From: Sphingomonas limnosediminicola
Lineage (GTDB): Bacteria > Pseudomonadota > Alphaproteobacteria > Sphingomonadales > Sphingomonadaceae
Assembly (NCBI RefSeq): GCF_039537965.1
Contig: NZ_BAABBM010000001.1
Span: 186,001-250,000 of the forward strand
DNA length: 64,000 nucleotides
Direction: 5' to 3'
Positions 8,621 to 17,007 of the stretch are shown here, piece after piece; position 1 is the first letter of the stretch, and each line of letters opens with the position of its first letter. The notes beneath the pieces are model-generated. The model did no database searches. It was not told the origin of the DNA and worked only from the letters and a program-made list of their open reading frames with translations. The translations under genes were made by a program, and so were the position numbers.

Positions 8621-9777
8621 TCTGCTGTGAGTTGGCCGCCGTCGGTACCGGTGATCATCGCGGTTCCGGCCTGGCCGCGCTCAGCTTCGGCGATTGCGGC
8701 CGGCGCAAAGTTGTCCGTGTGACCCTTGCCCGGACCTTCGATGAGCACCGGATGAACTTTTCCGACCAAGCTCGTCAGCCAACGCTCGCGCCGATGGGCA
8801 GCCGCGGCGCGCAGCCGGGCCGCGCGTGCCTTCGCCACTTCGGTCGATATTTGCGGCATGCGGGCCGCCGGCGTGTTCGGACGCGGCGAGAAGGGAAAGA
8901 CGTGAGCGGCGATAATGTCGCAATCCTCCAGCAGTTTCAGACTATTGAGCGCCATTTCTTCAGTTTCCGTCGGAAAACCGGCGATCAGGTCGGCGCCGAT
9001 GCTGGCATCGGGCCGCACGTTCTTGATGCGCGCGACGGCGCGGACGGCCTCGGCGCGGCTATGCCGGCGCTTCATGCGCTTCAAGATCATGTCGTCGCCG
9101 GCCTGCAGCGAGAGATGAAAATGGGGCATCAAACGCGATTCGCCCGCAATGAGCTCGAACAGCGCCTCGTCGATCTCGATACTGTCGATCGAGGATAGGC
9201 GCAGGCGGGTCAGGCGGGGCTCGGCGGCAAGCAGCTTCTGGCAAAGTGTACCGAGGCCGCCTTCATAATCGGTGATGTCGACACCGGTGAGCACGATCTC
9301 GCGCGCGCCGCGGTCGATCTCGGCGGACACCGCGTCGCGGATGGCTTCGAAGGGGAGTGAGCGGCTTGGCCCGCGCGCCTGCCAAATGGAGCAGAAGGTG
9401 CAGCGGTGGTCGCAGCCATTCTGCACCGCGACGAAGCTCTTCACTTTCGATACCAACCCGGACGCGACGGACGTCATATCGCCAGCGGGGTTCAAGACAT
9501 TGAGCTTGGCCGTGTTTCCGACAACCCGGGATACTTCCGGCATGGTTGCAAAGCTGTCGGGATCGAGTTCTGCCGCGCACCCCGTCACGAGGATTTTCGC
9601 CGAGGGTCGTTGGCGGTGGGAGCGGCGGATGGCCTGGCGCGTCTGCCGCACGGCCTCGTTGGTTACGGCGCAGCTGTTGACCACGATCCAGTCTTCCCCC
9701 GCCTGGGCGAGGCGCGCGATCGTCTCACTCTCCGCGAAATTCAGGCGGCATCCGAGCGTTATCGCCTCGACGGTCAC
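8611..9777 (-). CDS. mtaB: tRNA (N6-L-threonylcarbamoyladenosine(37)-C2)-methylthiotransferase
   Basis: MtaB adds a methylthio group to t6A37 in tRNAs reading ANN codons. The 388-residue protein shows the UPF0004 domain with three cluster Cys (GCRLNFAES, NSCAVTNEA, VTGCAAE), then the radical-SAM motif CDHRCTFC, and the LSSIDSIEID and QAGDDMILKRMKRRH segments typical of the methylthiotransferases. The C-terminal TRAM-like tail is short. The start is GTG at 9777, overlapping the dapF stop (GTGA). It is functionally linked to tsaE in the same window, since TsaE helps make the t6A substrate. Confidence 0.94.
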   Translation of the reverse strand: MTVEAITLGCRLNFAESETIARLAQAGEDWIVVNSCAVTNEAVRQTRQAIRRSHRQRPSAKILVTGCAAELDPDSFATMPEVSRVVGNTAKLNVLNPAGDMTSVASGLVSKVKSFVAVQNGCDHRCTFCSIWQARGPSRSLPFEAIRDAVSAEIDRGAREIVLTGVDITDYEGGLGTLCQKLLAAEPRLTRLRLSSIDSIEIDEALFELIAGESRLMPHFHLSLQAGDDMILKRMKRRHSRAEAVRAVARIKNVRPDASIGADLIAGFPTETEEMALNSLKLLEDCDIIAAHVFPFSPRPNTPAARMPQISTEVAKARAARLRAAAAHRRERWLTSLVGKVHPVLIEGPGKGHTDNFAPAAIAEAERGQAGTAMITGTDGGQLTAEWA

Positions 9778-10574
9778 TGGAGCGCCTCGAGGTCCAATTC
9801 ACCTTCGAACACGTGGACGGCGCCGCCGCGCATTCGAACCGGCTCGCCGGGCGCCCACGCTACAATGAGGCACCCGCCAGGCATCGTAACCCGGACAGGG
9901 GATTCAGCGCGCCGTGTCTTGATCGCCGCGATAGCCGTCGCGCAGGCACCGGTGCCGCAAGCCAGCGTCAGGCCAGCGCCGCGCTCCCAGGTCCTGAGGC
10001 GGACATCGCCGTCCTCGACCTGCGCCACGTTGACGTTGATGCGCTCGGGGAAGGCCGCGTCATGTTCGATGACCGGGCCGACATATTCCATCGGCACCGC
10101 TTCGAGATCGTCGACGAAGAAGACGACGTGGGGATTGCCGACGCTCAGGGCCTGGGGATGCTCCAGATCGTCCCACGCCATCGGCAATTCATTGGTGTCC
10201 ATCGGGTATGCAAGGGGCACTTCGTTCCAGCCGAAACGCGGCTCGCCGAGGCTGACCTCGACCTCGACGCCGAGGTTTTCGCCTTCGAGGATGCCGCCAT
10301 CGCTTTCGATGCTTTGCACGCCGGTCAGCAGGATCACGCAGCGCGTGGCGTTGCCGCAGCTCTGCACCTCGCCGCCGTCGCTGTTCCAGATGCGCATACG
10401 AAGGTCTGCGCTTTCGCTCGGTTGAAGGACTATCAGCTGGTCGCAGCCAATGCCGGTGCGTCGGTCGGCAATCGCACGAGCGAGTGCCGCCGTGACCTCG
10501 AACGGCTCCTTTCGCGCGTCGATGATCACGAAATCATTGCCGAGACCATGCATCTTGTGGAAGTGCCGCCGCAT
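9774..10574 (-). CDS. dapF: diaminopimelate epimerase
   Basis: DapF converts LL- to meso-diaminopimelate for lysine and peptidoglycan synthesis. The 266-residue protein has the two catalytic cysteines: Cys73 in SCGNATRC and Cys206 in LACGTGACA. The opening KMHGLGNDFVIID and the SVGNPHVVFFV segment are family hallmarks. It is the first gene of a minus-strand chain with mtaB, ftsY, yciB and the ABC pair. About 60 bases separate it from the divergent 10635 gene, and that gap must hold both promoters. Confidence 0.96.
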   Translation of the reverse strand: MRRHFHKMHGLGNDFVIIDARKEPFEVTAALARAIADRRTGIGCDQLIVLQPSESADLRMRIWNSDGGEVQSCGNATRCVILLTGVQSIESDGGILEGENLGVEVEVSLGEPRFGWNEVPLAYPMDTNELPMAWDDLEHPQALSVGNPHVVFFVDDLEAVPMEYVGPVIEHDAAFPERINVNVAQVEDGDVRLRTWERGAGLTLACGTGACATAIAAIKTRRAESPVRVTMPGGCLIVAWAPGEPVRMRGGAVHVFEGELDLEALQ

Positions 10575-10634
10575 TGGGCCGGACTTAGGGATGGGCCTGA
10601 ATGAAGTCTACCAAGCCAAATATTAGGAACGATC

Positions 10635-11072
10635 ATGCCGAGAAGCGCCAATGAGGTCATGCAGTCGATCATCTTCTCGGCGATCCTCGACGGCATCGCC
10701 GCGCTGAAGACGGCGTCCAAGGGCCTTCCCAATAATTTGCTGCGCGACGTGCAGGCCATCCACCCGAATGTGACCTTCGCCGACCTGCCGAAGGAGCTTC
10801 AGGACCAGATCGCCGAGAGCACGCGCACGGCATTCACCCAGTTGTTGAAGGATGGCTACGCCGTTGGGCCGCGTCAGCAGATGCAGCAGACCCGTCCGAT
10901 GGACCGAGTCCCCGAGCGCCAACGGCCCGGCTCGAATGACCGTCGCGGCCCGCCGCGCGGTCCTCGTCGCCCGCCGAGCGGGGAAGGCGGCGACCGTGGG
11001 CCTCGCGGTCCGGGTGGTGGTCCTGGCGGCGGGCGGCCCCGCAAGCCCAAGGGCAAGCCGCGCCTAGGTTGA
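10635..11072 (+). CDS. conserved hypothetical protein with RG/P-rich tail
   Basis: The 145-residue protein has two parts. Residues 1-80 look helical (SANEVMQSIIFSAILDGIAALK, then a segment rich in Leu and Gln). Residues 85-145 are disordered and made of Arg, Gly and Pro repeats ending in KPKGKPRLG. The basic RGG-like tail suggests RNA or ribosome binding, but this is inference; I do not recognise a named family. AGGA at about 10625 precedes the ATG. It is followed by a strong terminator hairpin, so it is probably a single-gene transcript, next to the ffh-rpsP block. Confidence 0.7.
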   Translation: MPRSANEVMQSIIFSAILDGIAALKTASKGLPNNLLRDVQAIHPNVTFADLPKELQDQIAESTRTAFTQLLKDGYAVGPRQQMQQTRPMDRVPERQRPGSNDRRGPPRGPRRPPSGEGGDRGPRGPGGGPGGGRPRKPKGKPRLG

Positions 11073-11143
11073 ACTCCCGCACGTAAGCGGCTAAGCGCCG
11101 CGGCGTCCTAGGACATACATCGATGCGGAGCGCCCGAGGGTGC

Positions 11144-11180
11144 ACGCCGGCCGACGAGGTTTCGTCCGCCGGCGTATTTT
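11144..11180 (+). terminator. rho-independent terminator
   Basis: ACGCCGGC at 11144-11151 pairs with GCCGGCGT at 11168-11175. An inner stem, GACGA with TCGTC, closes a GGTT-type loop, and TTTT at 11177-11180 plus a further TTT follow. It lies 72 bases after the RG/P-rich gene and before ffh, separating the two transcripts. Confidence 0.75.
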
Positions 11181-11227
11181 GCGTTTCGGTACCCATATGG
11201 GTCGCGAAGCATCGTTAGGAGACTTGA

Positions 11228-12715
11228 ATGTTCGACACGTTGAGCGATCGGCTCGGCAGCGTTTTTGACCGGCTCCGGGGGCGTGGCGCCCTGACGGAGA
11301 CCGACGTGCGCGCCGCCATGCGGGAAGTACGTGTCGCCCTGCTCGAAGCGGACGTTGCGCTTCCGGTTGCCCGCGACTTCGTCGACCAGGTGACCGAGAA
11401 AGCGGTCGGTCAGGAAGTCCTTCGCTCGGTCACGCCGGGTCAGATGGTCGTCAAATTCGTCCACGACGCACTCGTGGAGACGCTCGGCTCCGAAACTGCC
11501 GAGCTCGATCTCGCGGTTGCGCCGCCCGCGGTCATCATGATGGTTGGTCTTCAAGGCTCTGGTAAAACGACCACGACGGCCAAGCTCGCCAAGCGGCTGT
11601 CCGAGAAGGAGCGCAAGCGGGTCCTGATGGCCTCGCTCGACGTTGCCCGACCGGCGGCGCAGGAGCAGCTCGCGGTTCTCGGTCGCCAGGCGAACGTCGA
11701 CACGCTGCCGATCGTCGCCGGCCAGCAGCCGGTCGATATCGCGAAGCGCGCGCTTCAGTCGGCCAAGCTGCAGGCTTACGATGTCGTTCTGCTTGATACC
11801 GCGGGCCGCCTCCACGTCGACGACCAGCTTATGGCGGAGATGAAGGCGGTTGCAGCCGCTTCGAACCCGGCCGAAACCCTGCTCGTCGTCGACGCGCTGA
11901 CCGGCCAGGACGCGGTCAACGTCGCGAAGGGCTTCTCGGCTGAAGTGCCCTTGAGCGGCGTCATCCTTACTCGAATGGACGGTGACGCCCGCGGCGGCGC
12001 TGCACTGTCGATGCGGGCAGTTACCGGCAAGCCAATCAAGTTCGCCGGCGTCGGTGAAGGCATCGACAAGCTGGAAGCTTTCCACCCGGAACGTGTTGCC
12101 GGCCGCATCCTCGGGATGGGCGACGTCGTCAGCCTCGTCGAGCGCGCCGCGGAAACGATCCAGGTTGAGGAAGCCGAGAAGCTTGCGGCCAAGATGGCCA
12201 AGGGCAAGTTCGACCTCGACGACCTTTGGGCCCAGCTGCGCCAGATGCAGCGGATGGGCGGCCTTGGCGCGCTCGCCGGCATGATGCCGGGCCTCAAGGG
12301 CATGAAGGGCGCGATGGACAAGGCGCAGGACGACAAGGCTCTCGTCCACATGGAAGCGATGCTCTCGTCGATGACGGCGAAGGAGCGCGCCAAGCCTGAG
12401 CTGATCAACGCCAAGCGCAAGATCCGCGTCGCCAAGGGCAGCGGAACGACGGTTCAGGAAGTCAACAAGCTCCTGAAGATGCACCAGGAAATGGCGACAG
12501 CCATGAAGCGTCTCAAAAAGATGGGCGGCTTCGGCAAGCTCGCGGCGATGTTCAGCAAGGGCGGCCTCGAAGGCGCGCTCGGCGGCGTTGCCCCTCCGGG
12601 TGCACTGCCGCCCGGCGGGCTCGGTCTTGGCGGCGCCGGCGGAGGCCTCCCGGGGCTCGGAGGCGGGTCGTCATTCAACCTCCCCCCTGGTTTCGACAAG
12701 TTTTCAAAGAAGTAA
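11228..12715 (+). CDS. ffh: signal recognition particle protein Ffh
   Basis: Ffh is the SRP54 GTPase that binds signal sequences as they leave the ribosome and, with 4.5S RNA, hands them to FtsY. The 495-residue protein has an N-domain (about 1-90), a G-domain with P-loop GLQGSGKTTTTAKLA, DVARPAAQEQL, DTAGRLHVD and TRMDGDARGG, and a Met-rich M-domain (about 300-440). A Gly/Pro-rich tail of about 50 residues ends the protein. AGGAGAC precedes the ATG. No 4.5S RNA gene was seen nearby. It is followed 26 bases later by rpsP. Confidence 0.97.
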   Translation: MFDTLSDRLGSVFDRLRGRGALTETDVRAAMREVRVALLEADVALPVARDFVDQVTEKAVGQEVLRSVTPGQMVVKFVHDALVETLGSETAELDLAVAPPAVIMMVGLQGSGKTTTTAKLAKRLSEKERKRVLMASLDVARPAAQEQLAVLGRQANVDTLPIVAGQQPVDIAKRALQSAKLQAYDVVLLDTAGRLHVDDQLMAEMKAVAAASNPAETLLVVDALTGQDAVNVAKGFSAEVPLSGVILTRMDGDARGGAALSMRAVTGKPIKFAGVGEGIDKLEAFHPERVAGRILGMGDVVSLVERAAETIQVEEAEKLAAKMAKGKFDLDDLWAQLRQMQRMGGLGALAGMMPGLKGMKGAMDKAQDDKALVHMEAMLSSMTAKERAKPELINAKRKIRVAKGSGTTVQEVNKLLKMHQEMATAMKRLKKMGGFGKLAAMFSKGGLEGALGGVAPPGALPPGGLGLGGAGGGLPGLGGGSSFNLPPGFDKFSKK

Positions 12716-12741
12716 GCGAACACTCTGAAAGGAAATAACAA

Positions 12742-13446
12742 ATGGCTCTAGCAATTCGTCTCTCGCGCGGTGGCGCGAAGAAGCGCCCATATTATCGCAT
12801 CGTCGTCACGGACAGCCGTTCGCCGCGCGACGGCCGCTTCATCGAGAAGGTCGGCACCTACAACCCGCTGCTGGCGAAGGATTCGCCGGAGCGCGTGAAG
12901 CTCGATGCCGACCGCATCAATCATTGGCTCGGCGTCGGCGCCCAGCCGTCGGACCGCGTCCTGCGCTTCCTCGACGCCGCCGGCATCCGTGAGCGCGCCG
13001 CCCGCAACAACCCAAACAAAGCGAAGCCGGGCGAGAAGGCTACCGAGCGCGTCGAAGCACGCGCGGCCAAGGAAGCCGAAGCGGCTGAAGCTGCTGCCTC
13101 GCGTCAGGAAGAGGCCGAAGCCGTCGTCGCCGAGGAAGTCGAAGCCGCGACCGCTGAGCCAACTGCTGAGGCAGAGCAGGTCGTTGAGGAAATTGCCGAG
13201 CAGACCCCCGCCGCCGAAGAGACTGCCGAACCCGATACGGTGGAAGCACCGGCGGAAGAGGCCGTTGCCGAGGAAGCTCCGGCTGCCGAGGCCGACAACC
13301 AGGGTGAGTCGACCGCTGAGCCGGCCGAAGGCGCTGACGACGTGAGCCCGCCGACATCGGAATCGCCGCAGGCGGAAGTCGCCGAGGGCGAGGGTGAATC
13401 CGCCGAGGCGCCGGCCGAAGGCGCGTCTGAGGAAACCCAGGCCTAA
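12742..13446 (+). CDS. rpsP: 30S ribosomal protein bS16 with long acidic C-terminal extension
   Basis: Residues 1 to about 80 are a standard bS16 ([55 protein letters not shown]). The remaining 150 or so residues are a low-complexity tail: first basic ([19 protein letters not shown]), then almost entirely Glu, Ala, Pro, Val and Thr. Typical bacterial bS16 is 80-90 residues, so this 234-residue form is unusual, although extended forms occur in alphaproteobacteria. AAAGGA precedes the ATG. The stop overlaps the rimM start by one base (TAATG), giving tight coupling. Confidence 0.95.
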   Translation: MALAIRLSRGGAKKRPYYRIVVTDSRSPRDGRFIEKVGTYNPLLAKDSPERVKLDADRINHWLGVGAQPSDRVLRFLDAAGIRERAARNNPNKAKPGEKATERVEARAAKEAEAAEAAASRQEEAEAVVAEEVEAATAEPTAEAEQVVEEIAEQTPAAEETAEPDTVEAPAEEAVAEEAPAAEADNQGESTAEPAEGADDVSPPTSESPQAEVAEGEGESAEAPAEGASEETQA

Positions 13447-13946
13447 TGACGTCCGAGGACCGCAGCGAGCGCCGCGTCGCTCTCGCTGCGGTTGCCGGCG
13501 CGCATGGCGTGAAGGGCGAAGTCCGGCTGAAGCTGTTCAGCGACGGCATCGACACCCTGTCTCGCCAGAAGAAGCTCTATGTGGGAGGCGTCGAGAGGCG
13601 CCTCCTTTTCGTTCGCGATGGCGGAAAAGGCGCTGTCGCCCGCTTCGAGGGGATCGCCGACCGATCCGATGTCGAAGCACTGCGCGGTTCCCTCGTCGAA
13701 ATCGATCGCTCGGCGCTCCCGCCGCTCGAGGAGGGCGAATATTATCACGCGGATCTCATTGGCCTTCCGGCCGTCGATCGCGGAGGCGTCGCTGTAGGTA
13801 CGGTGAAGGCCGTCGAAAATTACGGCGCAGGCGACCTGCTTGAGATCGAACGCGGGGATGGCTCGACGACGCTCATCCCATTCCGTGATGGCATTGCCGA
13901 CCTGGAGGGCGATCGGATCGTCGTCGATCCGGAATTCCTCGCCTAG
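13446..13946 (+). CDS. rimM: ribosome maturation factor RimM
   Basis: RimM assists 30S head assembly through contacts with uS19. The 166-residue protein shows the N-terminal beta-barrel ([18 protein letters not shown]), [11 protein letters not shown] in the middle, and the PRC-barrel part ([12 protein letters not shown], then LIPF and [10 protein letters not shown]) at the C-terminus. It follows rpsP in the usual order. The expected next gene, trmD, is displaced by an opposite-strand oxidoreductase whose stop shares CTAG with the rimM stop. Confidence 0.94.
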   Translation: MTSEDRSERRVALAAVAGAHGVKGEVRLKLFSDGIDTLSRQKKLYVGGVERRLLFVRDGGKGAVARFEGIADRSDVEALRGSLVEIDRSALPPLEEGEYYHADLIGLPAVDRGGVAVGTVKAVENYGAGDLLEIERGDGSTTLIPFRDGIADLEGDRIVVDPEFLA

Positions 13947-14905
13947 CTTCCGGTTTCGGCCTCCTCCATTTTCTCCGCAGGCTCACGCCAGAGCGGCTGC
14001 TTGGCGCAGAGGTCATTGCGGATGCTCGTCGCGGCGACGCCGCCCTCGCCCATGGCGTGGCTGATCTGGTCGAGGCCGTGCACCACATCCCCGGCCGCAT
14101 AGAGCCCTTCGACGCTCGTTCTTTGATGGTCGTCGCACAGGTAGCAACCGTCGTCGGCAAGCTTGGCGCCGACCATCTCGCCGAGCTGGGTGTGGGTGTC
14201 TGATCCGAGCGCTGGATAGACGCTGTCGAAAGTGTGGTGCCCTTCGGCAGTGTCGACGACGATGCAATTGTCGGCGATCGCGACCGCATGGGCCGGTCCG
14301 TCGACGCAATCGATGCCCGCACGCTCGAGCTTTTCCCGGTCCTCGGCCTTGAGGTTCAGCGCGGCATCCGGCGCGATCAGCGTAACATCGGCGGTGTAGC
14401 TGCGGATGAAGATCGCTTCCGCGACGCCATGGCTATCGTCGCCGATCACGCCGACCTTTTTGTCGGTCACCTCATAGCCGTCGCAAATGGGGCAGTAGCG
14501 GATTAGTCCACGGGCGAGCGCATCATCGTGGAGTTCCTCGTCCATCGGGGGCTGCCGATTGCTTACCCCCGTGGCGAGCAGAACACTCTTTGCGGTCCGG
14601 CAACCAGAGCCCCAGGTCACCGTGAACAGCCCGGTTTCCTCGTCGCGCTCGAGCTTGGTCACATGTTCGGTGGCGATCTTGGCGCCATATTTCTGCGCTT
14701 GCGTCCGCATCCGTTCGAGCAGTTCCTCGCCGCTGATCCCGTCCGGGAAGCCGGCATGGTTGCGCGTGCAGGGGATCCACGATGCCCGGCTTTTGCCGCC
14801 GTCGACCACCAGGATGTCCAGGTGGAAGCGGGCGAGATAGATGGCGGCAGTCAGCCCAGCAGGGCCGCCGCCGATAATGAGGCAGTCGAGAACGGGATCA
14901 TCCAT
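13943..14905 (-). CDS. thioredoxin-reductase-like FAD/NAD(P)H oxidoreductase
   Basis: The 320-residue protein is a low-molecular-weight thioredoxin reductase-type flavoprotein. The FAD motif is IIGGGPAG (residues 10-17), the redox pair is Cys138 and Cys141 in the unusual motif CPIC within YCPICDGYE, and the C-terminal FAD site is [22 protein letters not shown]. In the NAD(P) region the usual GxGxxG is replaced by GVIGDDSHG, so cofactor binding may be weak or atypical. The disulfide partner is unknown, and it is probably not the housekeeping TrxB. It lies opposite the ribosomal operon, between rimM and trmD. Confidence 0.85.
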   Translation of the reverse strand: MDDPVLDCLIIGGGPAGLTAAIYLARFHLDILVVDGGKSRASWIPCTRNHAGFPDGISGEELLERMRTQAQKYGAKIATEHVTKLERDEETGLFTVTWGSGCRTAKSVLLATGVSNRQPPMDEELHDDALARGLIRYCPICDGYEVTDKKVGVIGDDSHGVAEAIFIRSYTADVTLIAPDAALNLKAEDREKLERAGIDCVDGPAHAVAIADNCIVVDTAEGHHTFDSVYPALGSDTHTQLGEMVGAKLADDGCYLCDDHQRTSVEGLYAAGDVVHGLDQISHAMGEGGVAATSIRNDLCAKQPLWREPAEKMEEAETGS

Positions 14906-14954
14906 CCGTTCCCAATGGATTGCCGCTGCCGCGGTTCCCGACTAGCCCGCGCGC

Positions 14955-15695
14955 ATGGCGTTTCGTGCCTCTATCCTAACGCTCTACCCGGACATGTTTC
15001 CGGGGCCGCTCGGCACCAGCCTGGCCGGCCGAGCGCTTGATCAAGGCACGTGGAGCCTCGAAGCCAAGAACATTCGCGATTTTGCGACCGACAAGCATCG
15101 CAGCGTCGACGATACGCCGGCGGGCGGCGGGGCGGGGATGGTGCTTCGGCCCGACGTGCTTGCCGCTGCTCTCGACAGCGTGGCGGATGGTCGCCCTATG
15201 CTCGCGTTGACGCCGCGTGGGGCGCCGCTGTCTCAGCAGCGCGTGCGAGAACTCGCGGCGGGCGAGGGCGTCATCCTGCTGTGCGGGCGCTTCGAGGGAT
15301 TCGACGAGCGGATTTTCGAGGCGCGGGGCCTCGAGCCGGTCTCGATCGGCGACTATGTGCTTTCCGGCGGCGAGCTTGGGGCGATGGTGATCCTCGACGC
15401 TTGCGTGAGACTGCTTCCCGGGGTAATGGGCGCGGCCTCCAGCGGTGAGGAAGAGAGCTTCGAAGCGGGGCTACTCGAATATCCGCACTATACCCGGCCT
15501 GTTCAATGGGAAGGGCGCACGATCCCCGAAGTGCTGCGGTCGGGGGATCATGCGAAGATTGCCGCGTGGCGACACGCAAAGGCGGTCGAAGATACACGGC
15601 TAAGGCGGCCGGACCTGATCGAGCGCCACGGGGGCGCATCGCAGGCACCGCCCTCTGGCGCGCGGCGACGAGATACGAAGGCAAAAGACAAATGA
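14955..15695 (+). CDS. trmD: tRNA (guanine(37)-N1)-methyltransferase TrmD
   Basis: TrmD methylates G37 in tRNAs with G36, preventing +1 frameshifting. The 246-residue SPOUT enzyme shows [16 protein letters not shown], the trefoil-knot SAM site ([23 protein letters not shown]), and the typical C-terminal YPHYTRP and [11 protein letters not shown] motifs. ATG at 14955 lies only 49 bases from the start of the divergent oxidoreductase, so trmD-rplS needs its own promoter in that short gap instead of relying on read-through from rpsP-rimM. The stop overlaps rplS (ATGA). Confidence 0.96.
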   Translation: MAFRASILTLYPDMFPGPLGTSLAGRALDQGTWSLEAKNIRDFATDKHRSVDDTPAGGGAGMVLRPDVLAAALDSVADGRPMLALTPRGAPLSQQRVRELAAGEGVILLCGRFEGFDERIFEARGLEPVSIGDYVLSGGELGAMVILDACVRLLPGVMGAASSGEEESFEAGLLEYPHYTRPVQWEGRTIPEVLRSGDHAKIAAWRHAKAVEDTRLRRPDLIERHGGASQAPPSGARRRDTKAKDK

Positions 15696-16090
15696 ACCTG
15701 ATCGAGACCCTCGAGCGCGAAGCCATTGATGCGCTGACCGCCGAAAAGCCCGTTCCCGAATTCCGCCCCGGCGACACGCTACGTGTCGGCGTGAAGGTGA
15801 TCGAAGGCGACCGCACCCGCGTCCAGGCTTTCGAAGGCGTTTGCATCGCCCGCGCCAACAAGGGCGTCGGTTCGAGCTTCACGGTCCGCAAGATCAGCTT
15901 CGGCGAGGGCGTCGAGCGCGTCTTCCCGCTTTATTCGCCGATCATCGATGCGATCGAGGTCGTTCGCCGCGGCGCCGTTCGTCGCGCCAAGCTCTACTAC
16001 CTGCGTGGCCGCACCGGTAAGTCGGCTCGCATCGCCGAGCGCCGTGACGTCCGTCGCGATGCGCCGGCCGAGACCGCGCCGAAGGCCTAA
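15692..16090 (+). CDS. rplS: 50S ribosomal protein bL19
   Basis: bL19 lies at the 30S-50S interface. The 132-residue protein contains the family core [59 protein letters not shown] and [18 protein letters not shown]. The start at 15692 overlaps the trmD stop by four bases. The open frame that continues upstream overlaps trmD and is not bL19. The last 15 residues are an Ala/Pro-rich tail, slightly longer than usual. Its convergent neighbour ends nine bases away. Confidence 0.96.
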   Translation: MNLIETLEREAIDALTAEKPVPEFRPGDTLRVGVKVIEGDRTRVQAFEGVCIARANKGVGSSFTVRKISFGEGVERVFPLYSPIIDAIEVVRRGAVRRAKLYYLRGRTGKSARIAERRDVRRDAPAETAPKA

Positions 16091-16099
16091 AGCCCTGCC

Positions 16100-16927
16100 T
16101 CAAGCATCGCAGCGTCGACCGGGGACATGCTCCCGGTCGATGAGGCGCGTGTAGAGGTGCCAGGTCGAATAGCCGAGCCACGGCAAGACGAAGGCCAGCC
16201 CCACGAACAGCGGGGCGATGCCCAGCACCAGCAAGCCGACGACGATCAGGCCCCAGCGGAGCATCAGGCCTTTGTTGGCCTGCGCCGCGCGCCATGAAGC
16301 CGACACCGCTTCCGATGCGCTGACGTCGCAATCGACCAGCATCGGCATGGAGGCCACGCTCATGCTGAGCACCACCCAGCCGAATACTGCGCCGACCAGT
16401 CCGCCAGCGATTATCAGCGCCCATCCCTTGGGCGTCGTCAGCACGGACTCGAAAAACCCGGCGATCGATGTCGGTGTCGCCCAGCCGAACAGCACAGCGT
16501 AGAGCGCCCCTGCGGCAATCAGCCACAGGAAGAATACGAGCATCAGCAGCCCGGCGACCATGCCCATGTCGTCGGCCGCCGGTCGCTTCAGCACGTCGAA
16601 GAAGTGCGACCAGTTAGAACGATGTCCATCTTCCCGCCGCCGCGCGAGCTCATAAAAGCCGACGGCCGCGACAGGGCCGAGAAGGCCAACGCCCGCGACG
16701 ACGGGGAAGAGAAACGGGATGAGCGGGCGGTTCGTGGTCATCACCACCGCCGCCACGCCGACGAGCGTGTAGACCAGCCCCGCGATGAGTATGTCGCCCC
16801 TCATCGTCAGGAAGTCGTCGAGGCCCTGCTTCAATGCGAAGCGCAGGTCGTCGCTCGTGATCGTCCGGATCGGTATTTGCTGTGCTCGCGCGGGCGTTTG
16901 GGTCTCGCGCATCGTATTGGTCGCCAT
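16100..16927 (-). CDS. DUF2189 family integral membrane protein
   Basis: The 275-residue protein has a short cytoplasmic head (PIRTITSDDLRFALKQGLDDF) and about six hydrophobic helices, ending in PLFVGLAFVLPWLGYSTWHLYTRLI. This head-plus-helices plan and the closing GYSTWHLY motif fit DUF2189, a family of unknown function common in alphaproteobacteria. ATG at 16927 has AAGGAGG about ten bases upstream. It appears to be a single-gene unit; the M28 peptidase lies further along on the same strand, upstream of it. Confidence 0.85.
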   Translation of the reverse strand: MATNTMRETQTPARAQQIPIRTITSDDLRFALKQGLDDFLTMRGDILIAGLVYTLVGVAAVVMTTNRPLIPFLFPVVAGVGLLGPVAAVGFYELARRREDGHRSNWSHFFDVLKRPAADDMGMVAGLLMLVFFLWLIAAGALYAVLFGWATPTSIAGFFESVLTTPKGWALIIAGGLVGAVFGWVVLSMSVASMPMLVDCDVSASEAVSASWRAAQANKGLMLRWGLIVVGLLVLGIAPLFVGLAFVLPWLGYSTWHLYTRLIDREHVPGRRCDA

Positions 16928-17007
16928 GACACCTCCTTCGAGTGTGCCGTCCGGCGCAACAGGCGCCGGGCGCCTGACCGAGTCTTAGCACATACGACTT
17001 CGGTTGG

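Noticed and set aside
11191..11202. 12-bp palindrome ACCCATATGGGT upstream of ffh
   Set aside because: It is perfect but contains a common restriction-type core and is single; without a second copy or known regulator I do not call it a site.
11073..11227. 4.5S (SRP) RNA gene upstream of ffh
   Set aside because: The only strong structure there is a terminator-type hairpin; the conserved SRP RNA tetraloop and internal loops were not seen.
11108..12484. Open frame of 458 codons antisense to ffh
   Set aside because: It is a shadow of the Ffh codon pattern without a domain or ribosome binding site.
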